Part shown: in pieces, positions 25,440-34,751 of the stretch
Layout of the letters: each line of letters begins with the position of its first letter
How positions within the stretch are numbered: the stretch's first letter is position 1
Source of the DNA: Allobosea sp. BH3
GTDB lineage: Bacteria > Pseudomonadota > Alphaproteobacteria > Rhizobiales > Beijerinckiaceae
Assembly (NCBI RefSeq): GCF_025499465.1
Contig: NZ_JAIMCA010000006.1
Location: 186,001-250,000, forward strand
Direction of reading: 5' to 3'
DNA: 64,000 nucleotides
Translations under genes and position numbers: made by a program
Notes under the pieces: generated by a model
What the model was told of the DNA's origin: nothing
The model's database searches: none
Seen by the model: the letters and a program-made list of their open reading frames with translations, nothing else

Positions 25440-26343
25440 GCGCTATGATCTGAACCTGCTGCCGGTCTTCGTCGTCCTAATGGAGGAGCGCAGCGTCACC
25501 CGTGCCGCGCAGCGGCTCGGCATCACCCAGCCAGCCCTGTCCAACGCACTCACCCGGCTGCGCGCGGTGATGCGTGATCCGCTCTTCATCCGCGAGCGCT
25601 ACGGCATACAGCCGACGGCGCTGGCGCTGGAACTCGCGCCGACCATCGCCGCGGCGCTGGCAACCGTCGACGACATCGTGGTCGGGCAACAGGAGTTCGA
25701 TCCGGCCCAGGCCGAGCGGCTGATCACGATCGCGCCCAACAGCTATGTCGAGTTCGTGCTGGTGCCGGCGATAGTGGCGCGGCTGCGCTCAGTCGCCCCA
25801 GGCATCCGGTTGCGCCTGACACCCTATGGCAGCGATGTCGTCGAAACCGGGGTGGTCTCGGGCGACACGGCCATGGTGCTCGGCCGCATCGTGGATCCCC
25901 CGGACAGCCTGGTCGTGCAGCATCTGATGGATGATGGTCTTGCCTGCATCGTGAGAGCCGACCATCCCGAGGTGGCCTCGACGATGTCGCGTGAGCAATA
26001 CGAGAGGTTGCGACACGTCAACATGCAGCCGCCCGGACGCTTGCGCGCCGGGCTGTTCCAGGCTCTCGAACGGCAGGGCTTGAAACGCGAGGTCGCAGTC
26101 TCGGTCACGCATTTCCTCGCGATACCTGAGCTCATTGCGGTCACCGATTATTGCAGCACGCTGCCGAAGCAAATCTGCCGGCATCTTGCGGGCGACAAGC
26201 GCCTCAAGATCGTGCCCTCTCCGGTCGATCTCGGCACCTTCCCGGTCGAAATGGCCTGGCATGTTCGCTACCGCAACGACCCCGCCCATCGCTGGCTGCG
26301 ATCGCTGATCGCGGAGGTCGCGAGCGAACTCGCGCTCGCTTAG
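25438..26343 (+). CDS. LysR family transcriptional regulator
   Basis: This 301-residue regulator has the N-terminal winged helix (MRYDLNLLPVFVVLMEERSV, then TRAAQRLGITQPALSNALTRLR) and a periplasmic-binding-protein-like effector domain from about residue 90. The opening resembles the NodD/SyrM-like LysR branch. It is divergent from the pfpI-ABM-AKR operon, the standard layout for a LysR activator and its target. The inducer is unknown; the target enzymes suggest a reactive carbonyl or quinone. Confidence 0.9.
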   Translation: MRYDLNLLPVFVVLMEERSVTRAAQRLGITQPALSNALTRLRAVMRDPLFIRERYGIQPTALALELAPTIAAALATVDDIVVGQQEFDPAQAERLITIAPNSYVEFVLVPAIVARLRSVAPGIRLRLTPYGSDVVETGVVSGDTAMVLGRIVDPPDSLVVQHLMDDGLACIVRADHPEVASTMSREQYERLRHVNMQPPGRLRAGLFQALERQGLKREVAVSVTHFLAIPELIAVTDYCSTLPKQICRHLAGDKRLKIVPSPVDLGTFPVEMAWHVRYRNDPAHRWLRSLIAEVASELALA

Positions 26344-26563
26344 CCGTCAGTGCGTTGCGTGAGGTGTTTCCAATGGTTGCATTGAGAAAGCCGGTTGGGC
26401 CGGCGCCAAGGAAGAGGGTTGGTCTGCCGTCGCGCATCTCGAACCTTGTCTTGATCGAGGAGCCCAGGACCTGTTCTGGCGGTATCCCATAGATGCGCTC
26501 GGTCCAGGACGAGATATGCCCATCGTGGATGGCATGCTCTCTCCAGACGTTTCCGCGGGACTC

Positions 26564-26785
26564 TCAATCTGCCATGGGAGACCCGGTGAAATAGTCTTGC
26601 TGGCGTTGCTTGTTGGTCAGCGGATAAAGCGATTGGCATTCGCCATAGGAAAAGCTGCCGACTTGCCGATTGGAAGGATCGGCGCAGATCCGGGCGAGCT
26701 CTGCCTGCCTTGATTGCGGCGTCTGACAGGCCGACAGAGCCAGCCCGGCCGCAAGCACGTAGCCTATGATGACGGAACTCTTCAT
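26564..26785 (-). CDS. Small predicted lipoprotein
   Basis: This 73-residue protein has a lipoprotein signal: MKSS, a hydrophobic core, and lipobox LSAC with the lipidated Cys near residue 19. The mature part has two further cysteines (ARICADPS and YGECQSL) that could form a disulfide, then YPLTNKQRQQDYFTGSP. GGAGGCC lies before the ATG at 26785, which is chosen over the longer frame for this reason. It is downstream of the arylsulfatase on the same strand. The function is unknown. Confidence 0.75.
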   Translation of the reverse strand: MKSSVIIGYVLAAGLALSACQTPQSRQAELARICADPSNRQVGSFSYGECQSLYPLTNKQRQQDYFTGSPMAD

Positions 26786-26882
26786 GTCGGCCTCCGCCGA
26801 TGTTGAGCATGACAGGTTTGCAGCTACGGCTATCCTGCGCGGCGGCGAGCAAACCAGCCGCCGCGCCATGTCGAAGGCGAGT

Positions 26883-28580
26883 TTATTTGGCCATCGCCCT
26901 TGCAGCCTCGATCTGGGCCTTGACGGCATCGAGGTTGAAGCTCGCGCCGCGCTGCATCGGCGGGAACTCGATCGCGGTCATGGCAAGCTTCTCGACCTGC
27001 TGCTGGACGAACACGAAGCGCCAGAACTCATATTGGAACCAGCTGAAGTAATTCTGCGAGCCGGTCTTTGTCCCGTTTTCGGGCCAGCCTGTGCGTTCGA
27101 ACGGGTCGAGCCGAAGATTGGTCAGATAGGGTACGTCCGCCTTGGTCTTGTCGCCAAGCCAGCCGCCAGGCTGGTCGAGAAAGCGATATTTGTAGTCGCC
27201 GATACGAACCGCGCCCAGCGAGCTCTCGCCGAAATACCAGATCTCGTTCCGGCTCGACGGGCCCTTGCCGGTGATCAGGTCCATCTGGTTGTAGCCGTCG
27301 AGATAGACCTTGTAGGTGCGGTCGCCGATCTGCTTACCCTTCTTCAGCTCTTCGGCAATGTTGGGATTGCCGGCGGCGGCCAGGAACGTCGGGAACCAGT
27401 CGAGGCCGGAGATCAGGCCGTTCTCGACCTTGCCCGCCGGCACCCTGCCGGGCCAGCGGATCATAGCCGGCGCGCGGAAACCGCCTTCCATGACCGTGCC
27501 CTTGCTCTGCGCGAACGGCGTCTGCCCGCCGTCGGGCCAGGTGAAGACCTCGGTGCCGTTGTCGGTGGTGAACACGACGATGGTGTTGTCGTCGACGCCC
27601 ATATCCTTGAGCTTCTGCATCACCAGGCCGATATCATCGTCAAGCTGCGCCATCCCCGCCTCATGGATGGACCAGCCATTCTTCGAATTGCGCATCGCCT
27701 GATACTTCGGCGAGAGATGCGTGACGATGTGCATGCGGGTCGGATTGAGCCAAAGAAAGAACGGCTTGTTGTCCGCCTTGGCCTTGTCCAGGAACTTGAA
27801 GGATAGGTCGCGGATCTCGTCGTCCACCGTCTGCATGCGCTGCGGGCAGAGCTCTCCGGCGTCACGGATCGTCTGCTTGCCGACCTTGCCCCAGCGCGGA
27901 TCCACCGTAGTGTCCTCGACGTTGGCCGCCAGCGAATGGACCATGTTGCGCGGGCCGACCTGTGACCTGAGATCCTGCGGATAGTTGGGATGGCAGGGGT
28001 CTTCCATCGCATCGAGATGGTAGAGATAGCCGAAGAACTCGTCGAACCCGTGCACCGTCGGCAGGAACTCGTTCTTGTCGCCGAGATGGTTCTTGCCGAA
28101 CTGACCGGTGGCGTAGCCCATGTTCTTGAGCGCCGTGGCGATCGTCACCGCCTGCGCCGGCAGGCCAGTGGGGGCGCCCGCTTGGCCAACCGTCGTCATT
28201 CCGGTGCGGATCGGCAGCTCGCCGGTGATGAAGTTGGCGCGGCCTGCCGTGCAGCTGGCCTCGGCATAGTAATCGGTGAAGAGCATGCCTTCGGCGGCCA
28301 ATTTGTCGAGATTCGGCGTGCGGCCCGCCATCATGCCGCGGTGATAGGCGCCGATGTTCCAGATGCCGATGTCGTCGCCCATTATGACGACGATGTTGGG
28401 TCGTTGCTGAGCGGGCTGTGGCGTCGGGGTTTGCGCCGACAGATTGTCAGATGCAGCGAACGATATCAGCGCAGCCGATCCGAATAACATCGCGCGTGTT
28501 CGCCCGCGCCAGCCGCAAATTGTCCGCCATAGGGAGTTTTGAATTGACGAAAATTCACCTATCTCGTTTCCAGGCGACAT
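26883..28580 (-). CDS. Exported arylsulfatase
   Basis: This formylglycine-dependent sulfatase hydrolyses sulfate esters in the periplasm. The protein has 565 residues. After a signal sequence ending near SFAASDNLSAQ, the sulfatase fold starts with NIVVIMGDD (metal-binding Asp pair near residues 69-70). The modification motif is CTAGR (Cys about residue 110), the C-x-A-x-R variant. Later landmarks are FGKNHLGD and VVFTTDNGTE. The ATG at 28580 has GGAGGGAAAC just upstream; further in-frame Met codons up to 28742 lack this. It needs a formylglycine-generating enzyme, not seen here. The role is probably sulfur scavenging. Confidence 0.9.
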   Translation of the reverse strand: MSPGNEIGEFSSIQNSLWRTICGWRGRTRAMLFGSAALISFAASDNLSAQTPTPQPAQQRPNIVVIMGDDIGIWNIGAYHRGMMAGRTPNLDKLAAEGMLFTDYYAEASCTAGRANFITGELPIRTGMTTVGQAGAPTGLPAQAVTIATALKNMGYATGQFGKNHLGDKNEFLPTVHGFDEFFGYLYHLDAMEDPCHPNYPQDLRSQVGPRNMVHSLAANVEDTTVDPRWGKVGKQTIRDAGELCPQRMQTVDDEIRDLSFKFLDKAKADNKPFFLWLNPTRMHIVTHLSPKYQAMRNSKNGWSIHEAGMAQLDDDIGLVMQKLKDMGVDDNTIVVFTTDNGTEVFTWPDGGQTPFAQSKGTVMEGGFRAPAMIRWPGRVPAGKVENGLISGLDWFPTFLAAAGNPNIAEELKKGKQIGDRTYKVYLDGYNQMDLITGKGPSSRNEIWYFGESSLGAVRIGDYKYRFLDQPGGWLGDKTKADVPYLTNLRLDPFERTGWPENGTKTGSQNYFSWFQYEFWRFVFVQQQVEKLAMTAIEFPPMQRGASFNLDAVKAQIEAARAMAK

Positions 28581-29176
28581 GTTTCCCTCCAACATTTTGT
28601 TGAATTTAATTATTTCGTAGGGGAAATCTTGGTAGTCGCAGTTACCAGGGCCAATCCGAGCCAAATTTATCGAATTTGTCTCGCCTGCCGATCCATTCAA
28701 ATGGAGTTTTTTCTCAGCAATACTTGACGCTTGACCTAGCAAACGCCGGCATGCAGGCGTTTCGATCCGGAACAGGCAATAGCGAGAAGCTGCCCAAGGG
28801 TATAGGCCATGCGAGCCTTGATTGGAAACGAAATCGAATCTGAGAACATTCGATGCCAGCTTCCAGGCAAGCGTCGCCTCCGGGCCAGCGACTGATCCGT
28901 CGTGCTTCGGCGCCTAAGGCGCTATCTAGCCGATCGAGGAGGGGCCGGCGAACGCCCGCTTCCCACCCGGCTCGGACGGAAGCCGATGCTGAAACCTCGA
29001 GGCAGTGCTGCGCCATTAGCGGACATTGAGCCACCTGCGGAAGCCGACGCTTGTCGTGTCCGTCTCCATAGGTCGGCAGCTTAACTCTCAGCGCCTCAAA
29101 CAGCAGGCCAGTGGTCGGGTTCGGCGTACCTCGTTCGCGGCCGACGGCAGCCCATTGACTTGTGGCGCTTCGCTGT
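28581..29176. other. Gene-free gap between arylsulfatase and RpiR regulator
   Basis: These roughly 600 bases hold no supported gene. The first 150 bases upstream of the sulfatase are AT-richer and probably contain its promoter. The segment around 29010-29028 (GCGCCATTAGCGGACATTG) resembles parts of the dispersed repeat at 22431 and 45187 but is too short to claim as a copy. A minus-strand open frame across the gap is low-complexity and lacks a ribosome site. Confidence 0.5.
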
Positions 29177-29190
29177 GAAACATTCGTTTC
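29177..29190. promoter_or_regulatory. Candidate RpiR operator
   Basis: GAAAC-ATTC-GTTTC is a perfect 5-base inverted repeat 23 bases upstream of the RpiR start. GAAA/TTTC palindromes are common sites for RpiR/MurR regulators, which usually control their own operon. Function is inferred. Confidence 0.5.
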
Positions 29191-29212
29191 GTTAATTCTC
29201 GCACGAGAAGTC

Positions 29213-30079
29213 ATGCGTTCCAGGACTCAAGACACCGTTGCCCTTCTCACCGCCGCGCTGCGCCGCCTGCCGCCGCAGCAGGCCGATGCGGCGCGCTTCG
29301 TGATCGGGCGCAGCTTCGAGGCGGCGACGATGCCGATGCGCGGGCTGGCGCGGGCCGCGGGCCTTCCACCTGCAACGTTTACCCGGCTGGCCCAGTCTCT
29401 GGGCCTTCCTGGCTGGGAGGAATTGCGTGCCGGTCTGATCGCCGATGCTCGCGACGACCTCGGCGCGCGGCGGCCCTTCTCCGTCCGGCCTTTGCCGGAA
29501 GGGGGCACGGAGCCGCTCGCGAGCGCTATGATCGCGGCGGATCGGGCTATCCTCGACAATCTCGACACCGCCCGGATCGAGCAGGCCGCAAGCGTGCTGG
29601 AGGCGGCGCCGCGCGTTCTCGTCGCCGGCTTCCGCAGCTGCCACGCCCCGGCGCTGCTGTTTCACTACCAGTATCGGCTGTTCCGCCCGGACATCGCGCT
29701 GATGGGCGGCGTAGGCGGCGTGCTCGATGTCGAGCTCGGCGGGCTCAAGGCCGGCGATGCGCTGGTGCTCTTCGGTTTCGATCCCTATTCGCGCGACGGC
29801 CTGCTCTGCGCGGAGGCTGCGGCCGATGCCGGCGCGAAGGTCGTCGCCATCGTCGATCGCCCCGATGCGCCAGTCGCCGAGGGCGCCGCGGTGGTGCTCA
29901 CCTTCGGTACGGATTCGAGCGGCTTCTTCCCTTCGCTCACGGGCTGCGTTTCGCTGGTGCAGGCGCTCGCCGCGACGCTCTATTCCCGCGCTGGCGACGC
30001 CGGGCGCGAGCAGTTGCGCCGCACCGAGGCGCGCATCGCGGCGCATACGCCCTATCTCGAAACCGGGCCACGGCGATGA
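29213..30079 (+). CDS. MurR/RpiR family transcriptional regulator with SIS domain
   Basis: This 288-residue protein has an N-terminal HTH-6 domain (residues about 1-75; MRGLARAAGLPPATFTRLAQ as the recognition part) and a C-terminal sugar-isomerase (SIS) domain from about 110 (RVLVAGFRSCHAPALLF and DALVLFGFDPYSRDGL). The SIS domain normally senses a phosphosugar, but RpiR members linked to amino-acid catabolism also exist. It heads the plus-strand operon and overlaps the aminotransferase by 4 bases. It is therefore the likely local regulator of the whole catabolic island. The ATG at 29213 is preceded by GAGAAG. Confidence 0.9.
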   Translation: MRSRTQDTVALLTAALRRLPPQQADAARFVIGRSFEAATMPMRGLARAAGLPPATFTRLAQSLGLPGWEELRAGLIADARDDLGARRPFSVRPLPEGGTEPLASAMIAADRAILDNLDTARIEQAASVLEAAPRVLVAGFRSCHAPALLFHYQYRLFRPDIALMGGVGGVLDVELGGLKAGDALVLFGFDPYSRDGLLCAEAAADAGAKVVAIVDRPDAPVAEGAAVVLTFGTDSSGFFPSLTGCVSLVQALAATLYSRAGDAGREQLRRTEARIAAHTPYLETGPRR

Positions 30080-31401
30080 CACGACTGCTCCACCGTTCGC
30101 CGGCCTCGCCGCCGCCCGTCGCTGCCGAGAGCAGCGGCATCCTCATTCGCACCGCCGACGGACGCGCGATCATCGACGCCGCCGGCGGCGCAGCCGTCTC
30201 CTGCCTCGGTCATGGCCATCCTGCGGTCGTCGCGGCGATCCGCGAGCAGGTCGGCAAGCTCGCCTATGCTCATAGCGGCGCCTTCAGTAGCGCGCCGGCG
30301 GAAGAGCTGGCTGATTGTCTCGTCGGCCACGAGCCGGGCGGGCTAAGCCATGCCTATTTCGTCTCTTCGGGTTCGGAGGCTTGCGAGGGCGCTTTCAAGC
30401 TGGCGCGCCAGTATTTCCTGGAGACCGGGCAGCCCGGCCGGACGCACTTCATCGCGCGGCGCCAGAGCTATCACGGCAATACGTTGGGCGCCTTGGCGGC
30501 GGGCGGCAATGCGGGCCGCCGCGCCCCCTATGCGCCGCTGCTGCCCGAAAGCTTCAGCCATGTCTCCGCGCCGAACGCCTATCGCCGCCCTGCCGGAACC
30601 AGCGAGGCCGATTTCGTCGATAGCCTCGAAGCCGAGTTAGAGGCCGAGTTCCAGCGCCTCGGCCCTGCCAATGTCGCCGGTTTCGTCGCCGAGACGGTGA
30701 TCGGCGCGACCGCGGGCGCCATGCCGGCGCCTCCCGGCTATCTCGCCATGGTCCGTCGCCTCTGCGACCGGCATGGCGCGCTGCTCATCCTCGACGAGGT
30801 GATGTGCGGCATGGGCCGGACCGGGACGATACACGCCTGGGAGCAGGACGGTGCGAGCCCGGATCTCCAGACCGTCGCCAAAGGGCTGGGCGGCGGCTAC
30901 CAGCCGATTGCCGCTGTGCTGATGCGCGAACCGATCATGGCAGCGATCCGCGCCGGCAGCGGCCGGCTCTGGCATGGTCACACCTATATGAACCACCCGG
31001 TCGCCTGCGCAGCAGCGCTCGCCGTGCAGCGGACTATCGCGGCGGAAGGCCTGCTGGACCGGGTCCAGGCGATGGGCGAGCGGCTCTCGCAGCGGCTCAA
31101 TGCCCGCTTCGGCAACCACCCCCATGTCGGGGACATCCGCGGCCGCGGCCTGATCCAGGCGATCGAGCTCGTCTCGGACCGCTCGGCCAAGGAGCCCTTC
31201 GACCCGGCGCTCAAGCTCAACGAACGGGTCAAGCAGGTCGCCTTCGATCTCGGCCTCGCCTGCTACCCCTCCGGCGGCACGGTCGACGGAGTCCGCGGCG
31301 ACCATGTTCTGCTCGCCCCGCCCTACATCGTCACGGCCGAAGAGATCGACCGGATCGTCGAGATTCTCGGCGAAGCGGTCGATCTGGCTCTCGCTTCCTG
31401 A
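30076..31401 (+). CDS. Class III PLP-dependent aminotransferase
   Basis: This omega-amino-acid-type transaminase has 441 residues. The PLP lysine is Lys269 in TVAKGLGGGYQP, and the PLP pyridine Asp is Asp240 in LILDEVMCGMGRTG. SSGSEACEGAFKLAR binds the phosphate, and HGHTYMNHPVACAAAL is the usual following segment. Members act on terminal amino groups or amines using pyruvate or 2-oxoglutarate. It overlaps the RpiR gene by 4 bases and is followed 12 bases later by an M81 peptidase gene. The context suggests it removes the amino group of a product released by the neighbouring amidases. The substrate is unknown. Confidence 0.93.
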   Translation: MTRLLHRSPASPPPVAAESSGILIRTADGRAIIDAAGGAAVSCLGHGHPAVVAAIREQVGKLAYAHSGAFSSAPAEELADCLVGHEPGGLSHAYFVSSGSEACEGAFKLARQYFLETGQPGRTHFIARRQSYHGNTLGALAAGGNAGRRAPYAPLLPESFSHVSAPNAYRRPAGTSEADFVDSLEAELEAEFQRLGPANVAGFVAETVIGATAGAMPAPPGYLAMVRRLCDRHGALLILDEVMCGMGRTGTIHAWEQDGASPDLQTVAKGLGGGYQPIAAVLMREPIMAAIRAGSGRLWHGHTYMNHPVACAAALAVQRTIAAEGLLDRVQAMGERLSQRLNARFGNHPHVGDIRGRGLIQAIELVSDRSAKEPFDPALKLNERVKQVAFDLGLACYPSGGTVDGVRGDHVLLAPPYIVTAEEIDRIVEILGEAVDLALAS

Positions 31402-31413
31402 AGGTTATCGCTG

Positions 31414-32898
31414 ATGCCTCGCCTCGCCGTTGCCCGGTTCTCGCATGAAGGCAATTCCTTCTCGCCGGTGACGACCGGGCTCTCGGAGTTCCGGCGAGAA
31501 TGGTATCAGGGCCAGGAGGCCGAGGCCGTCTACCGCGGCACCACGACAGAGGGCGGCGGCGCGGTCGCGTTCCTCGACGCGCATCCAGAGTGGCGCGGCA
31601 CCTTCCTGCGCATGACCGGCGCGACGCCTGCCGGCCCTGTCACCCGCGAGGCCTACGACACGATCCTCGACGAGATCTTAGCCGACCTGACCCAGGGCGA
31701 ATGGGATGCGGTCTTCCTCTCGCTGCACGGGGCGATGGTGGTCGAGGGCATGGACCTCGCCGATTACGAGGTCGTCCGCCGCGTGCGCGAGGCGATCGGG
31801 CCGGACATGCCCTTCGGCGTCAGCTTCGACCTGCACGCCAATCTCGACCCGCGCATTGCCGATCTCGTCACCTTCGCCGCCGGGTTCAAGGAGCACCCGC
31901 ATATCGACATGAAGGAGACCGCCGAGCGCGTGCTCGACGTGCTCGACCGCACGGTGAAGGGCGAGGTCCGCCCCGTCGGCTACATCGCCAAGCTCGACGC
32001 GATCCTGCCCAGCATCAACATGCGCACGGCGGAGGGGCCGATGGCGGAGCTCGAAGCCTTCGCGCGCGGCCTCGAATTCGATCCGCGCATCCTCGACGCC
32101 TCGCCCTTCGGCGGCTTCTCCTATGGCGACACGGTCGTCGCGGGTGCCGGCGCGCTGGTCTATGCCGATGGCGACCGGGAGCTGGCGAAGCGCGCCGCCG
32201 AACGCATCGTCGAAGAGACCCGCAGGCGGCTCGACCGCTTTTATATCGCGCTGCCCGATGCGGCGGCCGGTATCGCCCAGGCACTCAGGCTCGGGCCGGA
32301 ATCGCAGCCCGTCGCAGTGATCGATTCCGGCGACAACCCGCTTTCCGGCGGCATCGGCGATACGCCGGAGATGCTGCGCGCCCTGCTGGAAGTAGCCCCA
32401 CAGGTGCCGACCGTCTTCGCATTCTTCGCCGATCCGGCACTGGTCGAGCGCTGCATCGCGACAGGCGAGAGCGCTGCGATCAGCGGCACGCTCGGCGGCC
32501 GGATCAGCACCGATTTCGGCCCGCCGGTGCCCTTCTCGGGGACGGTGCTCAAGCTCACGGATGGCCACTACGTCAACAGCGGCCCAATGATGCGCGGCCT
32601 GCCGATGTCGCTCGGCCCGACGGCCGTGATCGGCATCGGGCAGGTCAGCGTCATCGTCACCACCGCCTGCGGCTCGGCGCATGACCCGGCCTTCTATGCG
32701 CTCCACGGCGTCGACTTCGCGCAGGTCGCATTGCTCTGCGCCAAGGCCAAGAACCATTTCCGCGCCGCCTTCACCTCGATCTGTCCGACCATGATCGACA
32801 TCGATGCGCCCGGTCCCGCGGCGCTCGAGATCAACCGCTTTCCGTTCCGCCTCGCCCCACCCACCCTTTATCCGCTCCGTATCAGGGAGGCTTCGTGA
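31414..32898 (+). CDS. M81 family metallopeptidase (MlrC-like), copy 1
   Basis: This protein is related to microcystinase MlrC, a zinc enzyme cleaving linear peptides with unusual residues. It has 494 residues. Likely metal and catalytic positions are all present: HEGNSF (His11-Glu12), LSLHGAM (His105), FDLHAN (Asp139, His141) and EHPHID (His161/His163). The C-terminal MlrC domain starts near residue 300 (VIDSGDNPLSGG). No signal peptide is seen, so it is cytoplasmic. Its stop overlaps the next start (TGATG). Pairing with a solute-binding protein suggests it hydrolyses the imported compound. Confidence 0.9.
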   Translation: MPRLAVARFSHEGNSFSPVTTGLSEFRREWYQGQEAEAVYRGTTTEGGGAVAFLDAHPEWRGTFLRMTGATPAGPVTREAYDTILDEILADLTQGEWDAVFLSLHGAMVVEGMDLADYEVVRRVREAIGPDMPFGVSFDLHANLDPRIADLVTFAAGFKEHPHIDMKETAERVLDVLDRTVKGEVRPVGYIAKLDAILPSINMRTAEGPMAELEAFARGLEFDPRILDASPFGGFSYGDTVVAGAGALVYADGDRELAKRAAERIVEETRRRLDRFYIALPDAAAGIAQALRLGPESQPVAVIDSGDNPLSGGIGDTPEMLRALLEVAPQVPTVFAFFADPALVERCIATGESAAISGTLGGRISTDFGPPVPFSGTVLKLTDGHYVNSGPMMRGLPMSLGPTAVIGIGQVSVIVTTACGSAHDPAFYALHGVDFAQVALLCAKAKNHFRAAFTSICPTMIDIDAPGPAALEINRFPFRLAPPTLYPLRIREAS

Positions 32899-34460
32899 TG
32901 AGACGCCGTGATTTCCTCGCCGCCGCTGCCGCGACCGCCATCGCCCGCCCGGCGCTTTCGCAGAGCCGCCAGCGCGTCCTGAAGTTCATCCCCCAGGCCG
33001 ATCTCGCCAATCCGGATCCGATCTGGACCACGACGACCGTCGCCTACAACCACGGCTTCATGGTCTGGGATACGCCTTATGCGCTCGATGCCAACTACCT
33101 GCCGAGGCCGCAGATGGTGGCGGGCCACGAGCTCTCCGACGACAAGCTGACCTGGCGCTTCACCCTGCGCGACGGGCTCGTCTTCCATGACGGCGAGCCG
33201 GTGCGCTCGATCGACCTCGTCACCTCGATCCAGCGCTGGGCGAAGCGCCGGCCGCTCGGCCAGCTCATGATGAGCTTCGGCGCGGAACTCACCACCGAGG
33301 GCGACAAGGTCTTCACGGTCAGGCTGAAGAGGCCCTTCGGACTGATGCTGAACGCGCTCGCCGATTACTGCTTCATCATGCCGGAGCGCATCGCGAAGAC
33401 GGACCCGTTCAAGCAGATCTCCGAATATGTCGGCTCCGGCCCCTACCGCTTCCTGCGCGACGAATGGAAGCCCGGCGCCGGCGCGGCCTATGTCCGGCAC
33501 GAGCGCTATGTGCCGCGCCAGGACGAGACGAGCCTGCTGGCCGGCGCGCGCATTGCACATTTCGACCGGGTCGAATGGATCGTCATGCCCGATCCCGCCT
33601 CGGCCGCCGCGGCGCTGCAGACGGGCGAGGCCGACTGGCTGGAGAGCCCGCTGCCGGATCTGCTGCCGATCCTGCGCGGCAACCCGGCGACCCGGGTGCT
33701 GCGTAACGACCGCATCGGCGCCATCGGCATGGCGGCGATCAACCACCTGCATCCGCCCTTCAATAACCGCAAGCTGTTGCAGGCAGTGCTGACCGCGGTC
33801 GACCAGAAGGAGTTCATGCAGGCCGCCTTCAACAACGAGCCCGATCTCTTCGCCTCCGGCGTCGGCGTCTTCACCAAGGGCCTGCCCATGGACAATGACG
33901 AGGGCATCGGCCTCTTCAAGGCGGATATCGCTCTGGCGAAGAAGATGGTGGCCGAGAGCGGCTACAAGGGCGAGCGTGCGGTGCTGATGGCGCCGGGCGA
34001 CCAAGCGGTGCTCGGCGCCTTCGCGCCAGTGATGGCGGCGACGCTTGAGCGCATCGGCATCAATGTCGACCATGTCACAACCGATTGGGGCACGCTGGTG
34101 CAGCGCCGCTCCAGCCAGGAGCCCGTCGAAAAAGGCGGCTGGTCGATGTTCTGCACCTCCTATACGGGGCTTTCCGTGATGGACCCGGCCGTGCACTTGC
34201 CGCTGCGCGGCACCGGCAAGGCCGGCTGGTTCGGCTGGCCGACCGACCCGGACATGGAGAAGCTGCGCGACGCCTGGATCGATGCGCCGGACCTTGCCGC
34301 CCAGAAGCAGATCGCCCGCAGGATGCAGGCCCTCGCCTTTGAGAACGTGCCGTTTATTCCGCTGGGCCAGTACTATTTCGCGACGGCGGCGCGTGCCGAC
34401 CTTACGGGCTTCGTTCCGTGGCCCACGCCGATCTTCTGGAACGTCCGCCGCAGCGGCTGA
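32898..34460 (+). CDS. ABC transporter family-5 solute-binding protein, copy 1
   Basis: This periplasmic binding protein of the peptide/nickel/opine (DppA/OppA) class has 520 residues. It carries a twin-arginine signal (MRRRDFLAAAAATAIARPALS), so it may be exported folded. Family landmarks are the early LTWRFTLRDGLVFHDGEPV segment and the middle VGSGPYRFLRDEW. AGGGAGG precedes the ATG at 32898, which overlaps the M81 stop. No permease or ATPase gene of this transporter class is in the window, so its membrane partner must lie elsewhere. It is clearly paralogous to the protein at 34752. Confidence 0.9.
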   Translation: MRRRDFLAAAAATAIARPALSQSRQRVLKFIPQADLANPDPIWTTTTVAYNHGFMVWDTPYALDANYLPRPQMVAGHELSDDKLTWRFTLRDGLVFHDGEPVRSIDLVTSIQRWAKRRPLGQLMMSFGAELTTEGDKVFTVRLKRPFGLMLNALADYCFIMPERIAKTDPFKQISEYVGSGPYRFLRDEWKPGAGAAYVRHERYVPRQDETSLLAGARIAHFDRVEWIVMPDPASAAAALQTGEADWLESPLPDLLPILRGNPATRVLRNDRIGAIGMAAINHLHPPFNNRKLLQAVLTAVDQKEFMQAAFNNEPDLFASGVGVFTKGLPMDNDEGIGLFKADIALAKKMVAESGYKGERAVLMAPGDQAVLGAFAPVMAATLERIGINVDHVTTDWGTLVQRRSSQEPVEKGGWSMFCTSYTGLSVMDPAVHLPLRGTGKAGWFGWPTDPDMEKLRDAWIDAPDLAAQKQIARRMQALAFENVPFIPLGQYYFATAARADLTGFVPWPTPIFWNVRRSG

Positions 34461-34468
34461 GCGCGGGC

Positions 34469-34696
34469 ATTCCAATGCAGTGCCGCGCCGCAAAGCTCTA
34501 GGTTGTCCGTAGCGTTGAGGCGCCACTTCCAGACATTGGGCCGCCGCCGTGAAGCAGACGCTCAGTTCGGCCGTGTCAGACATCGGCTTCCGGCGCGAGT
34601 CGCTTCGCGTCCGTGAAGGGTCGCTATTGCGCCCGATGTGGTGCCGGTCCGCTTGCATCGGCCGTTTGCGACATCCTAGGATCGCGGCATTGGAAT
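34469..34696. other. Gap between solute-binding genes, bounded by a 10-bp inverted repeat
   Basis: The 291-base gap between the two solute-binding-protein genes holds no gene. ATTCCAATGC (34469-34478) and its exact complement GCATTGGAAT (34687-34696) lie at its two ends, enclosing about 208 bases. This could be a decayed insertion or chance; no transposase-like frame lies inside. A promoter for the second gene pair may also lie here. Confidence 0.4.
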
Positions 34697-34751
34697 TGCA
34701 GTGACGCTGCCCCGAGCAGCTTTTCCATCTCCTCAGCAGAGGGTTCAGGGC

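Noticed and set aside
28714-29214. 166-residue minus-strand frame in the sulfatase-RpiR gap
   Set aside because: No domain, no ribosome site and unusual composition; the resemblance to repeat-derived peptides argues against a gene.
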